The notes under the pieces were generated by a model. The model saw only the letters and a list, made by a program, of their open reading frames with translations. It was not told the origin of the DNA and did no database searches. The position numbers and the translations under genes are program-made. A DNA stretch of 44,844 nt from Streptomyces aureocirculatus (GTDB lineage Bacteria > Actinomycetota > Actinomycetes > Streptomycetales > Streptomycetaceae), in NCBI RefSeq assembly GCF_000720475.1, contig NZ_JOAP01000058.1, positions 1-44,844 on the forward strand, written 5' to 3'. Positions 42,479 to 44,844 of this stretch are shown here, piece by piece (positions within the stretch are counted from its first letter, which is position 1; every line of letters begins with the position of its first letter).

Positions 42479-42599
42479 ACCCCCATCTTGCCTCCCTTCC
42501 GACCCGATCAGGGAACCGGACGGCCGCACGAAGATCACGAACGATACGCTGGTCCGCCAACGGGGCTCGGGGACAACGGAAATGGGGCGGGCGGCAGCA

Positions 42600-43394
42600 A
42601 TGATGGGACCGGCACACTCTCTGTCGGGGGCAGCGGCCTGGTTGGGGGTCGGCGCCGCCGCGGCCGCCGCGGGGCACTCGATGCCCTGGCCGGTGCTCCT
42701 TGTGGGAGCGCTCATCTGCGCCGGGGCGGCGCTCGCGCCCGACCTCGACCACAAGTCGGCGACCATCTCGCGCGCCTTCGGACCGGTCTCGCGTGGCCTG
42801 TGCGAGATCGTCGACAAGCTCTCGTACGCCGTGTACCGGTCGACCCGCAAACCGGGCGACCCGCGCCGCTCGGGCGGTCACCGCACGCTCACGCACACCT
42901 GGGTGTGGGCGGTGCTGATCGGTGCGGGTGCGTCGGTGCTCGCGGTGACCGGTGGCCGCTGGGCGGTGCTCGCGCTGCTCTTCGTGCATATGGTGCTCGC
43001 CATCGAAGGGCTGCTGTGGCGGGCCGCGCGCGGGTCGAGCAGCGATGTCCTTGTCTGGCTCCTCGCCGCGGCCAGCGCATGGATCATGGCGGGGGTTCTG
43101 GACAAGCCGGGCAACGGGTCGGACTGGCTGTTCACGGCGCCGGGCCAGGAGTACCTGTGGCTGGGGCTGCCGATCGTCCTTGGCGCGCTGGTGCACGACA
43201 TCGGGGACGCGCTGACCGTCTCCGGCTGCCCGATCCTGTGGCCCATCCCGATCGGACGCAGGCGCTGGTACCCGATCGGGCCGCCGCGCATGATGCGGTT
43301 CCGGGCCGGGAGCTGGATCGAGCTGAAGGTCCTGATGCCGGTGTTCATGCTGCTCGGAGGCGTGGGAGGCGCGGCCGCCCTCAATTTCATCTGA
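42600..43394 (+). CDS. Membrane metal-dependent hydrolase (YdjM family)
   Basis: 264 residues from ATG 42600; ATG 42582 gives six more. The start MMGPAHSLSGAAAWLGVGAA is followed by ALAPDLDHKSATISRAFG (PDLDH) and HRTLTHTWVWAV, the His/Asp motifs of this family of inner-membrane metal-dependent hydrolases (LexA-regulated YdjM in E. coli). Hydrophobic stretches: LLVGALICAGAAL, VLIGAGASVLAV, VLALLFVHMVLAI, VWLLAAASAWIMAGVL and MLLGGVGGAAALNF. The soluble loop near 225-240 includes PILWPIPIGRRRWYPIGP. It is placed in the membrane with the metal site facing in or out, substrate unknown. Confidence 0.85.
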   Translation: MMGPAHSLSGAAAWLGVGAAAAAAGHSMPWPVLLVGALICAGAALAPDLDHKSATISRAFGPVSRGLCEIVDKLSYAVYRSTRKPGDPRRSGGHRTLTHTWVWAVLIGAGASVLAVTGGRWAVLALLFVHMVLAIEGLLWRAARGSSSDVLVWLLAAASAWIMAGVLDKPGNGSDWLFTAPGQEYLWLGLPIVLGALVHDIGDALTVSGCPILWPIPIGRRRWYPIGPPRMMRFRAGSWIELKVLMPVFMLLGGVGGAAALNFI

Positions 43395-43447
43395 GGCGGC
43401 AGGACCCGTCCGGGGACGCCCCGGGTCAGCCCGGCGGGGCCTCGGTG

Positions 43448-44844
43448 TCAGGTCTTGGCCAGGGCCGGAGCGGATCCCGTGTCGTGGCCGTCGTGGCCCG
43501 GTGGTGGCACGGCCTCCGGGCCGGGGTCCTCGGCTGGTTCGGGTGTGCCGGTGCGCAGGACGCGGTTGACGCGGGCGGTGTCGAGTGCGCCCTCCCAGCG
43601 GGCCACGAGGAGGGTGGCGACGCTGTTGCCGGCGAGGTTGGTCAGGGCGCGGCACTCGGACATGAACTTGTCGATGCCGAAGATCAGCATGATGCCGGCG
43701 GCGGGCACGGTGCCGACGCTGGAGAGCGTGGCGGTCAGGGCGATGAATCCGGCGCCGGTGACGCCGCCGGATCCCTTGGACGTGAGGATCATGACGGCGA
43801 GCAGGCCGAGCTGCTGGCCGAGGGAGAGCGGTGTGTCCGTGGCCTGGGCGATGTAGACGGCGGCCAGGGACAGGTAGATGGAGCTGCCGTCGAGGTTGAA
43901 GGAGTAGCCGGTCGGCACGGTCAGGCCGACGATGTCGCGACGTACGCCGAGGCCCGCGAGTTTGGTCATGAGCCGGGGCAGCACGCTCTCGGAAGAGGAC
44001 GTGCCGAGGACGATGAGGAACTCCTCGCGCAGGTGGTTCAGAAGTCGGAAGATGCTGATCCGCAGGAGTGCCAGGGCACCGCCGAGGACCACGACGACGA
44101 AGAAGAGCGAGGTGCCGTAGAACAGGCCGATGAGACGGCCGAGGCTGGTCAGGGTGGAGATGCCGTACTTGCCGATGGTGAAGGCCATCGCGCCGAAGGC
44201 TCCGACGGGCGCCGCCAGCATGATGTAGTGAAGGATCTTGAACACGACGGTGCTCAGCCGGTTCACGCCTTCGACGATCGGGGCTCCGGTCGGCCCCACG
44301 GCCTTGAGCGCGACACCGAAGAGCACCGAGAAGAAGATCACCTGAAGGATGTTGCCCTCGGCGAAGGCGCCCACGGCGCTGGAGGGCACCACGTCGGTGA
44401 GGAAGTGCCACCAGCTCTGACCCTCGCCGTCCTTGACGTACTGGGCGGCATCGCCGGAGAGGCGCAGTTCGCCGGGGTGGGCGTGGACACCGGCACCCGG
44501 CTGGAAGACGTTCACGGCGATCAGGCCGAGAGCAAGGGCGACCAGGGTTCCGGCCTGGAAGCAGACGAGGGACTTGAGGCCGACCCTGCCGACACGGCGC
44601 AGGCTGTCGACACCGCCGATCCCGCCCACGACGGTGAGGAAGACGATCGGCGTGATGAGCATCTTGATGGCGGACACGAAGGTGGTGCCCACCGGCTCCA
44701 GGCCGACGCCGACCTCCGGCCAGAGCCAGCCGGTCAGGATGCCGCAGACGATCGCGGTCAGGACCCAGAAGTAGAGCTGCCGGTACCAGGGCTTGGACGG
44801 CGGGCGGACAGGGGCGGGGGTCGGTGCGGGGGAGGGGCCGGGGG
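43448..44844 (-). CDS. dctA: Dicarboxylate / amino-acid:cation symporter (DctA/GltP type), 5' end off the window
   Basis: The minus-strand frame has no stop before the right edge; reading back from 44692 it continues SKPWYRQLYFWVLTAIVCGI and runs out of sequence, so the start lies beyond 44844. Inside, the DAACS transporter core is clear: TTFVSAIKMLITPIVFLTVV, GGIGGVDSLRRVGRVG, then APVGAFGAMAFTIGKYG, SSSESVLPRLMTKLAGLG (the SSSS/TLP-type serine-rich hairpin) and TVPTGYSFNLDGSSIYLSLA, ILTSKGSGGVTGAGFIALTA, GIDKFMSECRALTNLAGNSV. This places it with proton- or sodium-coupled C4-dicarboxylate carriers, though glutamate transport cannot be excluded. The C-terminus is Pro/Ala-rich. Confidence 0.9.
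   Translation of the reverse strand, partial: PGPSPAPTPAPVRPPSKPWYRQLYFWVLTAIVCGILTGWLWPEVGVGLEPVGTTFVSAIKMLITPIVFLTVVGGIGGVDSLRRVGRVGLKSLVCFQAGTLVALALGLIAVNVFQPGAGVHAHPGELRLSGDAAQYVKDGEGQSWWHFLTDVVPSSAVGAFAEGNILQVIFFSVLFGVALKAVGPTGAPIVEGVNRLSTVVFKILHYIMLAAPVGAFGAMAFTIGKYGISTLTSLGRLIGLFYGTSLFFVVVVLGGALALLRISIFRLLNHLREEFLIVLGTSSSESVLPRLMTKLAGLGVRRDIVGLTVPTGYSFNLDGSSIYLSLAAVYIAQATDTPLSLGQQLGLLAVMILTSKGSGGVTGAGFIALTATLSSVGTVPAAGIMLIFGIDKFMSECRALTNLAGNSVATLLVARWEGALDTARVNRVLRTGTPEPAEDPGPEAVPPPGHDGHDTGSAPALAKT

Noticed and set aside
41427..44411. Minus-strand frame of 994 codons
   Set aside because: Runs out of phase through the helicase gene, antisense of the hydrolase gene and part of the symporter gene; Arg/Pro/His-rich with no motif.
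1..44844. CRISPR arrays, tRNA or rRNA genes
   Set aside because: No regularly spaced 20-40-base repeats with unique spacers, and no cloverleaf or rRNA-like stretch recognised by eye in any gap.

Overview
The window looks like a Streptomyces chromosome segment. It is GC-rich throughout, third codon positions are strongly G/C in the clear genes, starts are often GTG, and several families typical of the genus are present (DUF6397, SWIM plus SNF2 operon, ROK xyl regulator, F420-type oxidoreductase). I did not run any similarity search. Family names come from motifs and remembered family architecture.

The first 13 kb is a mosaic accessory island. It opens with the tail of an IS5-family transposase lying against a Tn3-family transposase remnant. 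Next comes a divergent gene pair: a CoiA-like zinc/nuclease-fold protein (742-1962, minus) and an AbiJ_NTD3-like/Ser-Thr-kinase fusion (2136-4253, plus). This pair is the best candidate for an undescribed anti-phage or stress module. From 4.6 to 7.5 kb lie pieces of an integrative element: a tiny membrane protein, a large hairpin, two perfect palindromes, many TGACGCA motifs, a frameshifted small zinc protein and a GntR-like DNA-binding protein. A 5'-truncated, frameshifted IS701-family element (about 8.18-9.44 kb) cuts off a coiled-coil gene and abuts a cutA pseudogene with two internal stops. The stretch 9.8-11.4 kb is mostly decayed, with a winged-helix remnant. The island ends with an excisionase/tyrosine-integrase pair (11390-12972). 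No replication initiator or TraB-type transfer gene is visible, so the element looks degraded.

From 13.1 kb onward the content is chromosomal. An aldehyde dehydrogenase sits with a GAF-domain regulator, followed by a Tat-exported amidase. The xylose cassette has xylA divergent from xylB and a ROK regulator, with an inverted repeat between them. Then come a proline-rich membrane protein, an esterase-like exported protein, and the SNF2/SWIM pair, divergent from a fatty acid desaturase.

Between 30 and 33.4 kb two genes have decayed (a HEAT-like protein and an MpaB-family oxygenase) among small hypothetical genes. A PadR regulator is divergent from an alpha/beta hydrolase across a clear operator. 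After that follow a methyltransferase, an F420-type oxidoreductase, a solitary roadblock protein, a DUF6397 protein, a TPR protein, TesB thioesterase, a Ski2-like helicase, a membrane metal-dependent hydrolase and a dicarboxylate symporter that runs off the right edge.
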